A DNA stretch of 16,731 nucleotides, from the NCBI GenBank assembly GCA_017412265.1, contig JAFPYK010000122.1, positions 1 through 16,731 on the forward strand, given 5' to 3'. This stretch comes from Lachnospiraceae bacterium (GTDB lineage Bacteria > Bacillota > Clostridia > Lachnospirales > Lachnospiraceae). Below the pieces are notes generated by a model, which saw only the letters and a list, made by a program, of their open reading frames with translations, had not been told where the DNA came from and did not search any database. Each line of letters begins with the position of its first letter. Position 1 is the stretch's first letter. Positions 1 to 6,092 of the stretch are shown here, piece after piece. A program made the translations under genes and the position numbers.

Positions 1-1
1 A

Positions 2-148
2 AAGCGACCGAGTGACGCAGCGAGGGAGAAGAACAAACCAACGGCTAAGCTGATGGGTCAAGTTCTTTTAGTTAATGATGAGATTACAGTTTTGAGCGCT
101 CAGAGGATTTCTTTACAAGAGCGTCTTGTTGTAAATCTAAGGGCTTAG
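2..148 (+). pseudogene. Unidentified open frame, partial or decayed, 3' end only
   Basis: A frame is open from the window edge to a TAG at 146-148, giving about 48 residues and ending in SLQERLVVNLRA. An ATG at 53 would give a 31-residue peptide, but no ribosome binding site precedes it. It may be the tail of a gene beginning outside the window, or decayed coding sequence related to the helicase-like fragment just downstream. I do not recognise the protein. The first 30 bases are unusually rich in GCGA/GTGA words, so part of this frame may be repeat sequence rather than gene. Confidence 0.2.
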
Positions 149-157
149 TGGTATAAT
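129..157 (+). promoter_or_regulatory. Possible sigma-A type promoter
   Basis: TTGTAA at 129-134 and a perfect TATAAT at 152-157 are separated by 17 bases. The surroundings are AT-rich. No intact gene follows, only short frames and the helicase-like fragment, so this may be a relic or a chance match. Confidence 0.25.
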
Positions 158-182
158 TATAATTAAAGCATGAAAACGCTGA

Positions 183-347
183 TCTATCGGTGGTCGGAAG
201 ATAACAGACAAATCTAAGCGAGATAAGAATCAGAGGATACCTGGTGATTATTCATATATGAGCTTTCTCAGAAGAGAACTTGATGATGAGAATGCAGAAA
301 AATGCGGAAGATGTGCGAATTGCTTAGGACATCATCTATGGGTTTAG
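183..347 (+). pseudogene. Fragment resembling the zinc-binding C-terminus of a RecQ-type DNA helicase
   Basis: The frame is open after a TGA at 180-182 and ends with TAG at 345-347. Its second half reads YMSFLRRELDDENAEKCGRC and continues ANCLG, so it carries a CGRCANC cysteine cluster after an F-L-x-x-x-L-D-D stretch. That arrangement is typical of the zinc-binding segment in RecQ-family ATP-dependent helicases, where it follows the two helicase domains. No helicase motifs (Walker A, DEAH) lie upstream in any frame of the window, and no ribosome binding site or good start is present. I infer a truncated, non-functional remnant. The attribution rests on one short motif. Confidence 0.4.
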
Positions 348-354
348 TTAAATA

Positions 355-392
355 GGGAGCATGTCCCCGGCTGTTGCCGGGGGCATGCTCCC
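355..392. terminator. Strong bidirectional hairpin terminator
   Basis: GGGAGCATG (355-363) pairs with CATGCTCCC (384-392), and CCCCGG (365-370) pairs with CCGGGG (377-382). A T-G wobble lies between the two blocks and the loop is about 4-6 bases, giving a stem of about 16 bp. It sits 21 bases past the stop of the minus-strand coiled-coil gene, so it most likely ends that transcript. T-rich sequence on either side is modest. Confidence 0.75.
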
Positions 393-412
393 TTATCTTG
401 CTTTCCAGATAT

Positions 413-940
413 TTATTCTGCCGGGGTCTCCTCGGCAGGAGCTTCTGCAGCGGCTTCCTCGGCGGGCTGCTCGGGCGCGGGCTCTGCGGGCGCCTCCTCG
501 GGCTCTGCGGGGGGCTCGCCGTAGCCGGGCGCGTAGTACCAGTCGGGGTCGTCGGCGAGGGCCTCGCCGATGGCGGGCATCTGCGCGGACAGGTTGTTCA
601 GCTGCATGCGCAGGTCATTTTCCAGCTTCTGGACTTCGATCAGGTTCTTCTGAGCGGTCTCGCAGTCGGACTTCAGGGCGTCTGCGGAGGCCTGCAGGGA
701 GGCGACTTTCTGTGTGTAGATGGCTGCGTCGGATTCGCGGCCGTCCCGGGTGGCATTGGCCAGGAAGCGCTTCTGGTCGTCCAGGAGGCGCAGGGTGTTC
801 TGGTAGCGCATGCGGACGCGGGCTTCTTCGGCGCGGACTTCGGCTACACGCACGTGGACGTTGGCCAGGTTCGCCTCCAGCTCTTTTTTGGCGGATTGTA
901 CCTGCGTGGCAGGATCTTTTTTCTTCGAAAACAGTCCCAT
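413..940 (-). CDS. Small cytoplasmic coiled-coil protein with Ala/Pro/Glu-rich tail, function unknown
   Basis: The protein has 175 residues and starts MGLFSKKKDP. Residues about 10-118 are rich in Ala, Glu, Lys, Arg, Leu and Gln with almost no Pro or Gly, as expected for a long helical coiled coil. Residues about 130-175 form a low-complexity acidic tail of repeated P-A-E and A-P-A-E units, after an aromatic YYAPGYGEPP stretch. There is no signal peptide or membrane segment. On the minus strand a GAGAGGTG Shine-Dalgarno sequence lies upstream of the ATG, and the strong hairpin at 355-392 follows the stop. The length and N-terminus faintly recall PspA/IM30-like coiled coils, but I see no diagnostic motif, so the function stays open. 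The competing plus-strand frames here are low-complexity shadows. Confidence 0.7.
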   Translation of the reverse strand: MGLFSKKKDPATQVQSAKKELEANLANVHVRVAEVRAEEARVRMRYQNTLRLLDDQKRFLANATRDGRESDAAIYTQKVASLQASADALKSDCETAQKNLIEVQKLENDLRMQLNNLSAQMPAIGEALADDPDWYYAPGYGEPPAEPEEAPAEPAPEQPAEEAAAEAPAEETPAE

Positions 941-972
941 GACGGCACCTCTCTTTCGTTTCTCTTTCTTAT

Positions 973-978
973 ATTATA
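973..978 (-). promoter_or_regulatory. Possible -10 element for the coiled-coil gene
   Basis: On the minus strand this reads TATAAT, inside an AT-rich patch about 32 bases upstream of the ATG at 940. No convincing -35 hexamer lies at the usual distance, because the sequence there is G/C-rich. Confidence 0.3.
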
Positions 979-1040
979 ACATGGGATGGGCGCGGGGGGT
1001 ATCCTAAAGTTTGAAACATTGGGCAGGTGCGGGGCGGGTC

Positions 1041-1069
1041 TTGCGAAATGCGGCGGAGACTGGTAAACT
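1041..1069 (+). promoter_or_regulatory. Possible promoter for the methyltransferase gene
   Basis: TTGCGA (1041-1046) and TAAACT (1064-1069) are 17 bases apart and match 4 of 6 consensus positions each. The pair lies about 35 bases upstream of the ATG at 1104. Confidence 0.3.
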
Positions 1070-1103
1070 TGAGGGTGCGAGAATATGAAGGAGATGTTTG
1101 GCG

Positions 1104-1973
1104 ATGTGGTGTGCGGATCAGTGGAAGGATTATGAGGTGCTGGATGCTTCGTGCGGGGAGCGGCTGGAGCGTTGGGGAGATTATGTGCTGGTGCGGCCGG
1201 ATCCGCAGGTGATCTGGCAGACGCCGAAGAAGGATCCTCGCTGGAGGAAGCCGAATGCCCATTATCACCGCAGCAGCAAGGGCGGCGGCGAGTGGGAGTT
1301 TTTTGACCTGCCGCAGGTGTGGCAGATTCGTTACCAGGAGCTGACGTTTTCGCTGCAGCCGTTTTCGTTTAAGCACACGGGGCTTTTCCCGGAGCAGGCG
1401 GTGAACTGGGACTGGTGCGGGAAGCTGATCCGGGGCGCGGTCTCGAAGGGGCGCGAGGTGAAGGTGCTCAATCTTTTTGCCTATACCGGCGGGGCGACGG
1501 TGTCGGCCGCGGCGGCGGGGGCGAAGGTGACGCATGTGGACGCATCGAAGGGCATGGTGACCTGGGCGAAGGAGAATGCGCAGGCGTCGGGCCTGGGGGA
1601 TGCGCCGATCCGGTGGCTGGTGGATGACTGCATGAAGTTTGTGGAGCGGGAGATCCGCAGGGGCAACCGTTATGACGGGATTATTATGGATCCGCCGTCT
1701 TACGGGCGGGGGCCGAAGGGCGAGATCTGGAAGATTGAGGATTCGATCTATCCGTTCCTGGAGCGGTGCGAGCTGCTTCTGTCGGATGATCCTCTGTTTT
1801 TCCTGATTAATTCGTATACGACGGGCCTGCAGCCGGCGGTGCTTACGTATATGCTGGGCGAGGTGATCCATGCGAAGCGGGGCGGTACGGTCATGTCGGA
1901 TGAGATCGGGCTTCCGGTCTCGGGGAGCGGAAGGATCCTTCCCTGTGGGGCCAGCGGGAGATGGTTTGCGTAA
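1104..1973 (+). CDS. Class I SAM-dependent methyltransferase, RlmI/RlmK (COG1092-like) type
   Basis: The protein has 289 residues. The glycine-rich SAM motif VLNLFAYTGGATVSAAAAG lies at residues 121-139. An acidic ribose-binding position sits in VTHVDAS (142-148, D146), and the catalytic DPPSYGRGPKGEIW segment at about 196-209. This set is typical of the Rossmann-fold enzymes related to RlmI/RlmK that methylate 23S rRNA bases. The N-terminal PUA domain of E. coli RlmI is missing, so the exact substrate is uncertain. An AAGGAG at 1088-1093 suits the ATG at 1104 better than the in-frame TTG at 1098, which is only 4 bases away. A terminator at 1995-2028 follows. The gene is probably transcribed alone, separately from the S10 cluster. 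Confidence 0.85.
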   Translation: MWCADQWKDYEVLDASCGERLERWGDYVLVRPDPQVIWQTPKKDPRWRKPNAHYHRSSKGGGEWEFFDLPQVWQIRYQELTFSLQPFSFKHTGLFPEQAVNWDWCGKLIRGAVSKGREVKVLNLFAYTGGATVSAAAAGAKVTHVDASKGMVTWAKENAQASGLGDAPIRWLVDDCMKFVEREIRRGNRYDGIIMDPPSYGRGPKGEIWKIEDSIYPFLERCELLLSDDPLFFLINSYTTGLQPAVLTYMLGEVIHAKRGGTVMSDEIGLPVSGSGRILPCGASGRWFA

Positions 1974-1994
1974 AGGAATTGTGGCAGATGTGGG

Positions 1995-2028
1995 GCAGGT
2001 CCTGCCGGGACGCGGGGCCTGCTTTTTT
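1995..2028 (+). terminator. Intrinsic terminator after the methyltransferase gene
   Basis: GCAGGTCC (1995-2002) pairs with GGGCCTGC (2015-2022) with one T-G wobble and a 12-base loop. Six T residues follow directly (2023-2028). It separates the methyltransferase transcript from the ribosomal protein promoter. Confidence 0.75.
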
Positions 2029-2044
2029 GCGGGAAAATTTGTTG

Positions 2045-2103
2045 AAAAAACTTGAAAAAACAAGGAAAAAACGCTTGCATTTTAATTTGATTGAGGATAT
2101 AAT
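2045..2103 (+). promoter_or_regulatory. S10-spc operon promoter with upstream phased A-tracts
   Basis: The -35 candidate TTGCAT (2075-2080) and a perfect -10 TATAAT (2098-2103) are 17 bases apart. Directly upstream, three A6 tracts start at 2045, 2055 and 2066, about one helical turn apart. That pattern favours DNA curvature or an UP element contacting the RNA polymerase alpha C-terminal domain. Transcription would begin near 2110, giving a leader of about 230 nt before rpsJ. This is the only strong promoter-like sequence before the 24-gene cluster. Confidence 0.7.
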
Positions 2104-2109
2104 ATTTGC

Positions 2110-2343
2110 TGTTGTGACATTGATAGCTGTGAAGCGTGAGGTTGCCGCGAGGAGATCGCGGGTTTTCCGTGGAGCGAATGTCAAGTTATCAAACTGGCGA
2201 CAAGTCACTGTACAGTAAGTTCTGCCGATGCGCAGATAAACGTGCGCTTTTTTTCTTGGGAGACCGAGACACGCACGGATGGGTGTACAGTCACCGCTTG
2301 TCGTACTTTCCAGAAAAAGTGCGAAAAGGAGGCGACTTTTTTA
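2110..2343 (+). promoter_or_regulatory. Structured 5' leader of the S10 operon, possible attenuation element
   Basis: About 230 nt lie between the predicted start site and rpsJ without a convincing gene. Visible pairings are GACATT (2116-2121) with AATGTC (2177-2182), and within it a hairpin CCGCGA/TCGCGG (2145-2150, 2156-2161). A GCGCA/TGCGC hairpin at 2230-2247 is followed by seven T residues. ACTGTACA (2207-2214) can pair with TGTACAGT (2284-2291). A CGTACTTT/AAAGTGCG hairpin (2302-2323) sits just before the rpsJ ribosome binding site. S10 leaders are known sites of autoregulation by L4 in enterobacteria. The mechanism here is inference, and no leader RNA family was identified. Confidence 0.5.
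2230..2254 (+). terminator. Possible attenuator terminator in the S10 leader
   Basis: The stem is GCGCA (2230-2234) with TGCGC (2243-2247) and an 8-base loop, followed directly by TTTTTTT (2248-2254). It is short (5 bp) but placed between the promoter and rpsJ. Its 3' arm CGTGCG (2241-2246) can alternatively pair with CGCACG (2272-2277). Confidence 0.4.
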
Positions 2344-2661
2344 ATGGCAAATCAGGTTATGAGAATCACTCTCAAAGCGTATGATCATCAGCTGATCGAT
2401 CAGTCTGCTGCAAAAATCGTTGAAACTGTGAAGAAGACAGGCTCTAAGGTGAGCGGGCCCGTGCCGCTGCCGACGAAGAAAGAGGTTGTTACCATTCTGA
2501 GAGCAGTACATAAGTACAAAGACTCCAGAGAGCAGTTCGAGCAGAGAACTCACAAGAGACTGATTGATATCATTCAGCCGAGCCAGAAGACTGTGGACGC
2601 ATTATCCAGACTGGAGATGCCCGCAGGTGTCTACATCGACATCAAGATGAAGACGAGATAA
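2344..2661 (+). CDS. rpsJ: 30S ribosomal protein S10
   Basis: The protein has 105 residues and starts MANQVMRITLKAYDHQLID. The S10 signature around GPVPLPTKKEVVTILRAVHK is present, and it ends in VYIDIKMKTR. S10 is a 30S head protein and, as NusE, also joins Nus-factor transcription antitermination complexes. The ATG at 2344 is chosen because AAGGAGG (2326-2332) is 11 bases upstream and the family begins here. A longer in-frame GTG at 2242 lies inside the leader hairpin region. It is the first gene of the cluster and is followed by an unusually long, structured 156-base spacer before rplC. Confidence 0.97.
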   Translation: MANQVMRITLKAYDHQLIDQSAAKIVETVKKTGSKVSGPVPLPTKKEVVTILRAVHKYKDSREQFEQRTHKRLIDIIQPSQKTVDALSRLEMPAGVYIDIKMKTR

Positions 2662-2695
2662 GCTACTGTCAACTAAATGTAAGGAACGTATTTCA

Positions 2696-2808
2696 ACTAG
2701 GGTTTATATATGAAGTCTGAAAGCACTCGATAAACCATCTAGTATGAACGGTCGGCCTCCGGACGATGTGTCCGGGTACGGGAACGTTCCGCTGTAGAAA
2801 ACGGAGGT
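2696..2808 (+). promoter_or_regulatory. Structured rpsJ-rplC spacer, possible RNA regulatory or processing site
   Basis: ACTAG plus GGTTTA (2696-2706) pairs with TAAACC plus CTAGT (2731-2743), leaving a 2-base bulge. CCGGAC/GTCCGG (2759-2764, 2770-2775) forms a second hairpin with a 5-base loop. GGAACGTTCC (2781-2790) is a palindrome. TTCCG (2787-2791) can pair with CGGAG (2802-2806) and so partly mask the rplC ribosome binding site. The function is inferred only from the amount of structure. Confidence 0.4.
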
Positions 2809-2817
2809 GCATTTTCT

Positions 2818-3498
2818 ATGAAGAAAGCGATTTTAGCTACGAAGGTCGGAATGACGCAGATCTTTAACACTGACGGCGTTCTGACTCCGGTAACGGTGCT
2901 GCAGGCGGGTCCCTGCGTGGTGACCCAGGTCAAGACCGTCGAGAATGACGGCTACAGCGCAGTTCAGGTTGGTTATGGCGACACGAAGGTCAGAGTCATC
3001 ACCAAGGACGCAACCGGAAGCAAGGTTGTGAGACATATCCACGGCGTGAAGAAGGCTCAGCAGGGCCTGTTCACGAAGGCAGGCTTAGAGCCTAAGAAGT
3101 ATTTAAAGGAGTTCCGCTTCGAGAATGCGGAAGAGTACACGGTAGGCCAGGAGATCAAGGCTGATATCTTTGCCGCGGGCGACAAGGTCGATGCGACTGC
3201 GAAGTCCAAAGGTAAGGGATACCAGGGTGCGATCAAGCGTTTCGGCCAGCACAGAGGACCTATGGCGCATGGTTCCAAGTTCCACAGACATGCGGGTTCC
3301 AACGGCGGTGCTTCTGATCCCAGCCGTGTTTTCAAGGGCAAGGGAATGCCCGGCCAGATGGGTGCTGTGAAGGTTACGACGCAGAACCTTGAGGTTGTCC
3401 GCGTTGATGTTGAGAATAACGTAATCTTAGTCAAGGGTGCTGTTCCCGGACCTAAGAAATCTATTGTGATCTTGAAGGAATCTGTAAAAGCAAACTAA
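2818..3498 (+). CDS. rplC: 50S ribosomal protein L3
   Basis: The protein has 226 residues. It opens MKKAILATKVGMTQIF and carries the central L3 signature GAIKRFGQHRGPMAHGSKF (about 138-155), then RVFKGKGMPGQMG (170-182). This basic loop extends toward the peptidyl transferase centre. L3 is one of the first proteins to bind 23S rRNA during assembly. It is somewhat longer than typical bacterial L3 (about 209 residues), with the extra residues near 57-85. A GGAGG lies 10 bases before the ATG. It is separated from rplD by 27 bases. Confidence 0.97.
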   Translation: MKKAILATKVGMTQIFNTDGVLTPVTVLQAGPCVVTQVKTVENDGYSAVQVGYGDTKVRVITKDATGSKVVRHIHGVKKAQQGLFTKAGLEPKKYLKEFRFENAEEYTVGQEIKADIFAAGDKVDATAKSKGKGYQGAIKRFGQHRGPMAHGSKFHRHAGSNGGASDPSRVFKGKGMPGQMGAVKVTTQNLEVVRVDVENNVILVKGAVPGPKKSIVILKESVKAN

Positions 3499-3525
3499 TG
3501 CTTTACGGAAAGGAGGAACACACAG

Positions 3526-4146
3526 ATGGCTAATGTATCTGTTTATAATATGGAAGGCCAGGCAGTCGGTACGATCGATTTAAACGATGCCGTATTTGCC
3601 AGAGAGATCAAAGAGCAGTTAGTGCACCAGGCAGTTCTTCTGCAGCTTGCCAACAAGCGTCAGGGCACCCAGAGCGCCAAGACCCGTTCCGAGGTCAGCG
3701 GCGGCGGCAAGAAGCCCTGGAGACAGAAGGGCACGGGCCATGCGAGACAGGGCTCCATCCGCGCTCCTCAGTGGACCGGCGGCGGCGTTGTCTTTGCTCC
3801 GAAGCCGAGAGAGTATTCGTTTAAGATGAACCGCAAGGAGAAGCAGGCCGCGATCTGCAGCGCGCTTTCCTCCAGAGTTGCGGAGTCCAAGATCTTCGTC
3901 ATCGACGAGCTTAAGGTTGATGAGATCAAGACCAAGAAGATCACCAAGCTGTTAGCAGGCCTGAACGTTGAGAAGGCGCTTGTTGTTACCGGCGAGAAGG
4001 ATGAGAAGGTTGTCCTTTCCGCGAGAAACATCCCGGCTGTCAGAGCGATTGCCTCGAATTCGATCAATGTCTATGACATTCTGAAGTATGAGAACCTGGT
4101 AATCTCCAAAGACGCAGTTGCTAAGATTGAGGAGGTTTACGCATAA
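3526..4146 (+). CDS. rplD: 50S ribosomal protein L4
   Basis: The protein has 206 residues, the usual length. The exit-tunnel loop lies around residues 44-90, with GGGKKPWRQKGTGHARQGS (59-77) lining the nascent peptide tunnel. L4 binds 23S rRNA. In enterobacteria it also represses its own S10 operon through the leader, so it is a candidate effector for the leader upstream of rpsJ (inference). AGGAGG lies 10 bases before the ATG. The TAA stop shares its last base with the rplW ATG, so translation is probably coupled. Confidence 0.97.
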   Translation: MANVSVYNMEGQAVGTIDLNDAVFAREIKEQLVHQAVLLQLANKRQGTQSAKTRSEVSGGGKKPWRQKGTGHARQGSIRAPQWTGGGVVFAPKPREYSFKMNRKEKQAAICSALSSRVAESKIFVIDELKVDEIKTKKITKLLAGLNVEKALVVTGEKDEKVVLSARNIPAVRAIASNSINVYDILKYENLVISKDAVAKIEEVYA

Positions 4147-4445
4147 TGGCTGAGTTAAAGTATTATGATGTTATCCAGAAGCCCATCGTGACTGAGAAGT
4201 CCATGAGCGCTATGGCTGAGAAGAAGTATACGTTCCAGGTTCATGTGGACGCTACCAAGAGCCAGATCAAGGATGCAGTTGAGAAAATGTTCGCCGGAAC
4301 CAAGGTTCTGAAGGTTAACACCATGAACCTCGACGGCAAGTGGCGCAGACAGGGCATGACCTACGGCAAGACCTCGAAGTCTAAGAAGGCCATTGTCCAG
4401 CTGACCGCCGACAGCGCGGAGATCGAGATCTTCGAGGGACTGTAA
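4146..4445 (+). CDS. rplW: 50S ribosomal protein L23
   Basis: The protein has 99 residues, starting MAELKYYDVIQKPIVTEKS; the P-I-V-T-E-K-S segment is the L23 hallmark. L23 sits at the polypeptide exit and docks trigger factor, SRP and the translocon, fitting its co-transcription with secY. It starts inside the rplD stop codon (TAATG), so it relies on coupling or on the GAGGAGG-like sequence near the end of rplD. The C-terminus includes the conserved KWRRQGMTYGKTSKSKKA loop. Confidence 0.96.
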   Translation: MAELKYYDVIQKPIVTEKSMSAMAEKKYTFQVHVDATKSQIKDAVEKMFAGTKVLKVNTMNLDGKWRRQGMTYGKTSKSKKAIVQLTADSAEIEIFEGL

Positions 4446-4465
4446 TCCGATAACCAATACATTAT

Positions 4466-4502
4466 GGCTGCGATCGCCGAAAAGTATCGCCGCGAAAACG
4501 CG
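4466..4502 (+). promoter_or_regulatory. Hairpins in the rplW-rplB spacer
   Basis: In the 75-base spacer, GCTGCGAT (4467-4474) can pair with ATCGCCGC (4486-4493) with one mismatch. CGCG-AAAA-CGCG (4491-4502) forms a second, overlapping hairpin just upstream of the rplB ribosome binding site. Only one can form fully at a time. Function unknown. Confidence 0.25.
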
Positions 4503-4520
4503 TGAAAGGAGTTAATCACA

Positions 4521-5363
4521 ATGGGAATTAAAACTTACCGCCCATATACACCTTCCAGAAGACAGATGACCGGTTCTGATTTCTCTGAGATCACCAAGAA
4601 GACCCCCGAGAAGTCTCTGGTAGTTTCTATCAAGAAGAATTCCGGCCGCAACAATCAGGGAAAGATCACCGTCAGACATCAGGGCGGCGGCAACAAGAAG
4701 AAATACAGACTTGTCGATTTCAAGAGAAATAAAGACAACATCCCGGCAACTGTGATCGGTATCGAGTATGATCCCAACCGCAGCGCCAACATCGCGCTGA
4801 TCTGCTACGCAGACGGCGAGAAGTCCTACATCCTGGCACCGAACGGCCTGAAGGTCGGCCAGAAGATCATGAACGGTGATAAGGCTGAGGTCCGTCTGGG
4901 CAACTGCCTGCCGCTTTCCATGATCCCTGTCGGTACTCTGGTCCACAACGTGGAGCTTTATCCGGGTGCCGGCGGACAGTTAGTAAGAGCTGCAGGCAAC
5001 GCTGCACAGCTCATGGCAAAAGAAGGCAAGTATGCAACCCTTCGTCTTCCTTCCGGCGAGATGAGAATGGTTCCGATCATGTGCCGTGCGACCGTAGGTC
5101 AGGTCGGCAACATCGATCATGAGCTGATCAACATCGGTAAGGCAGGACGTAAGCGTCATATGGGCATCCGCCCGACCGTGCGCGGTTCCGTCATGAACCC
5201 GAACGACCATCCTCACGGTGGTGGTGAAGGCAAGACTTCCATCGGTCGTCCCGGTCCGTCTACTCCTTGGGGCAAGCCGGCTCTGGGCCTGAAGACCAGA
5301 AAGAAACACAAGAGTTCCAACAAGTTAATCGTCAGAAGACGTGACGGAAGCACGATCAAATAA
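4521..5363 (+). CDS. rplB: 50S ribosomal protein L2
   Basis: The protein has 280 residues, close to the family norm. The C-terminal region carries the signature MNPNDHPHGGGEGKTSIG (about 225-242), followed by GRPGPSTPWGKPALG. The conserved histidine corresponding to E. coli His229 lies at about 230. L2 is a primary 23S rRNA binder needed for subunit association and peptidyl transferase activity. AAAGGAG lies 10 bases upstream of the ATG. It is followed after 19 bases by rpsS. Confidence 0.98.
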   Translation: MGIKTYRPYTPSRRQMTGSDFSEITKKTPEKSLVVSIKKNSGRNNQGKITVRHQGGGNKKKYRLVDFKRNKDNIPATVIGIEYDPNRSANIALICYADGEKSYILAPNGLKVGQKIMNGDKAEVRLGNCLPLSMIPVGTLVHNVELYPGAGGQLVRAAGNAAQLMAKEGKYATLRLPSGEMRMVPIMCRATVGQVGNIDHELINIGKAGRKRHMGIRPTVRGSVMNPNDHPHGGGEGKTSIGRPGPSTPWGKPALGLKTRKKHKSSNKLIVRRRDGSTIK

Positions 5364-5382
5364 TTGAAGGAGGATTGAACCT

Positions 5383-5661
5383 ATGGCACGTTCATTAAAG
5401 AAGGGTCCGTTTGCCGATGAGTCTTTATTAAAGAAAGTCGACGCTATGGAGAAGGCCGGCGACAAGTCCGTCATTAAGACCTGGTCCCGCCGTTCTACGA
5501 TCTTCCCTCAGTTTGTCGGTCACACGATCGCTGTTTATGACGGAAGACGTCATGTTCCGGTTTACATTACCGAGGATATGGTAGGACATAAGCTTGGTGA
5601 GTTCGTTGCTACGAGAACCTACAGAGGCCACGGCAAGGACGAGAAGAAGAGCAGAAGATAA
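5383..5661 (+). CDS. rpsS: 30S ribosomal protein S19
   Basis: The protein has 92 residues, the standard length. It begins MARSLKKGPFADESLLKKV (the S19 KKGPF signature) and contains WSRRSTIFPQFVGHTIAVYDG and GHKLGEFVATRTYRGH. S19 forms a complex with S13 in the 30S head near the A site. AAGGAGG precedes the ATG at good spacing. It lies in the standard place between L2 and L22. Confidence 0.98.
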   Translation: MARSLKKGPFADESLLKKVDAMEKAGDKSVIKTWSRRSTIFPQFVGHTIAVYDGRRHVPVYITEDMVGHKLGEFVATRTYRGHGKDEKKSRR

Positions 5662-5691
5662 CATAAGAGAATTTGAAAGGAGGTCACATCC

Positions 5692-6081
5692 ATGGCGAAA
5701 GGACATAGATCCCAGATCAAGAGAGAAAGAAATGAGAACATGCGAGACAGAAGACCATCTGCAAAATTATCTTATGCAAGATGCTCCACGACCAAGGCTT
5801 GTTTCGTTCTCGACGCTATCAGAGGCAAGGATGTTGAGACAGCTTTAGCGATCTTAGAGTACAATCCGAGATACGCTTCCAGCATTATCAAGAAATTATT
5901 AAATTCCGCAATTGCGAACGCAGAAAATAACAACGGCATGAGTCGTGAGAACCTTTATGTTGCAGAGTGCTACGCGAACAAGGGACCTACGATGAAGAGA
6001 ATTCAGCCGAGAGCACAGGGCCGGGCTTACAGAATCGAGAAGAGAATGAGCCACATCACGGTCGTGCTGGACGAGAAGTAA
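5692..6081 (+). CDS. rplV: 50S ribosomal protein L22 with N-terminal extension
   Basis: The protein has 129 residues, against about 110-115 in many bacteria. The extra part is a basic N-terminal extension (residues 1-20, MAKGHRSQIKRERNENMRDR). The L22 core follows, with KGPTMKRIQPRAQGRAYRIEK near the C-terminus forming the tunnel beta-hairpin where macrolide-resistance mutations fall. The ATG at 5692 has AAAGGAGG at correct spacing, so the extension is real and not a start-calling artefact. The rpsC ribosome binding site overlaps its stop. Confidence 0.97.
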   Translation: MAKGHRSQIKRERNENMRDRRPSAKLSYARCSTTKACFVLDAIRGKDVETALAILEYNPRYASSIIKKLLNSAIANAENNNGMSRENLYVAECYANKGPTMKRIQPRAQGRAYRIEKRMSHITVVLDEK

Positions 6082-6092
6082 GGAGGGGCATT

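Noticed and set aside
361..979. Two plus-strand frames of about 200 codons over the coiled-coil gene
   Set aside because: Their composition (Arg/Ala or Gly/Leu runs) mirrors the low-complexity minus-strand gene. They begin in or next to the terminator hairpin and have no ribosome binding site.
969..2063. Minus-strand open frame of 364 codons over the methyltransferase gene
   Set aside because: It is an Arg/Pro/His-rich antisense shadow of a GC-rich gene. The plus strand encodes clear methyltransferase motifs.
2337..2342. T6 run just before the rpsJ ATG as a terminator
   Set aside because: The preceding GTCG/CGAC pairing is weak and spans the ribosome binding site. The run is part of the translation initiation region.
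2242..2343. Longer GTG start for rpsJ
   Set aside because: It falls inside the leader hairpin and lacks a ribosome binding site. S10 homologues begin near the ATG at 2344.
5967..6092. Longer start for rpsC
   Set aside because: It would read 42 codons through the end of rplV. The family start MGQKVNPHG with AAGGAGGGG is at 6093.
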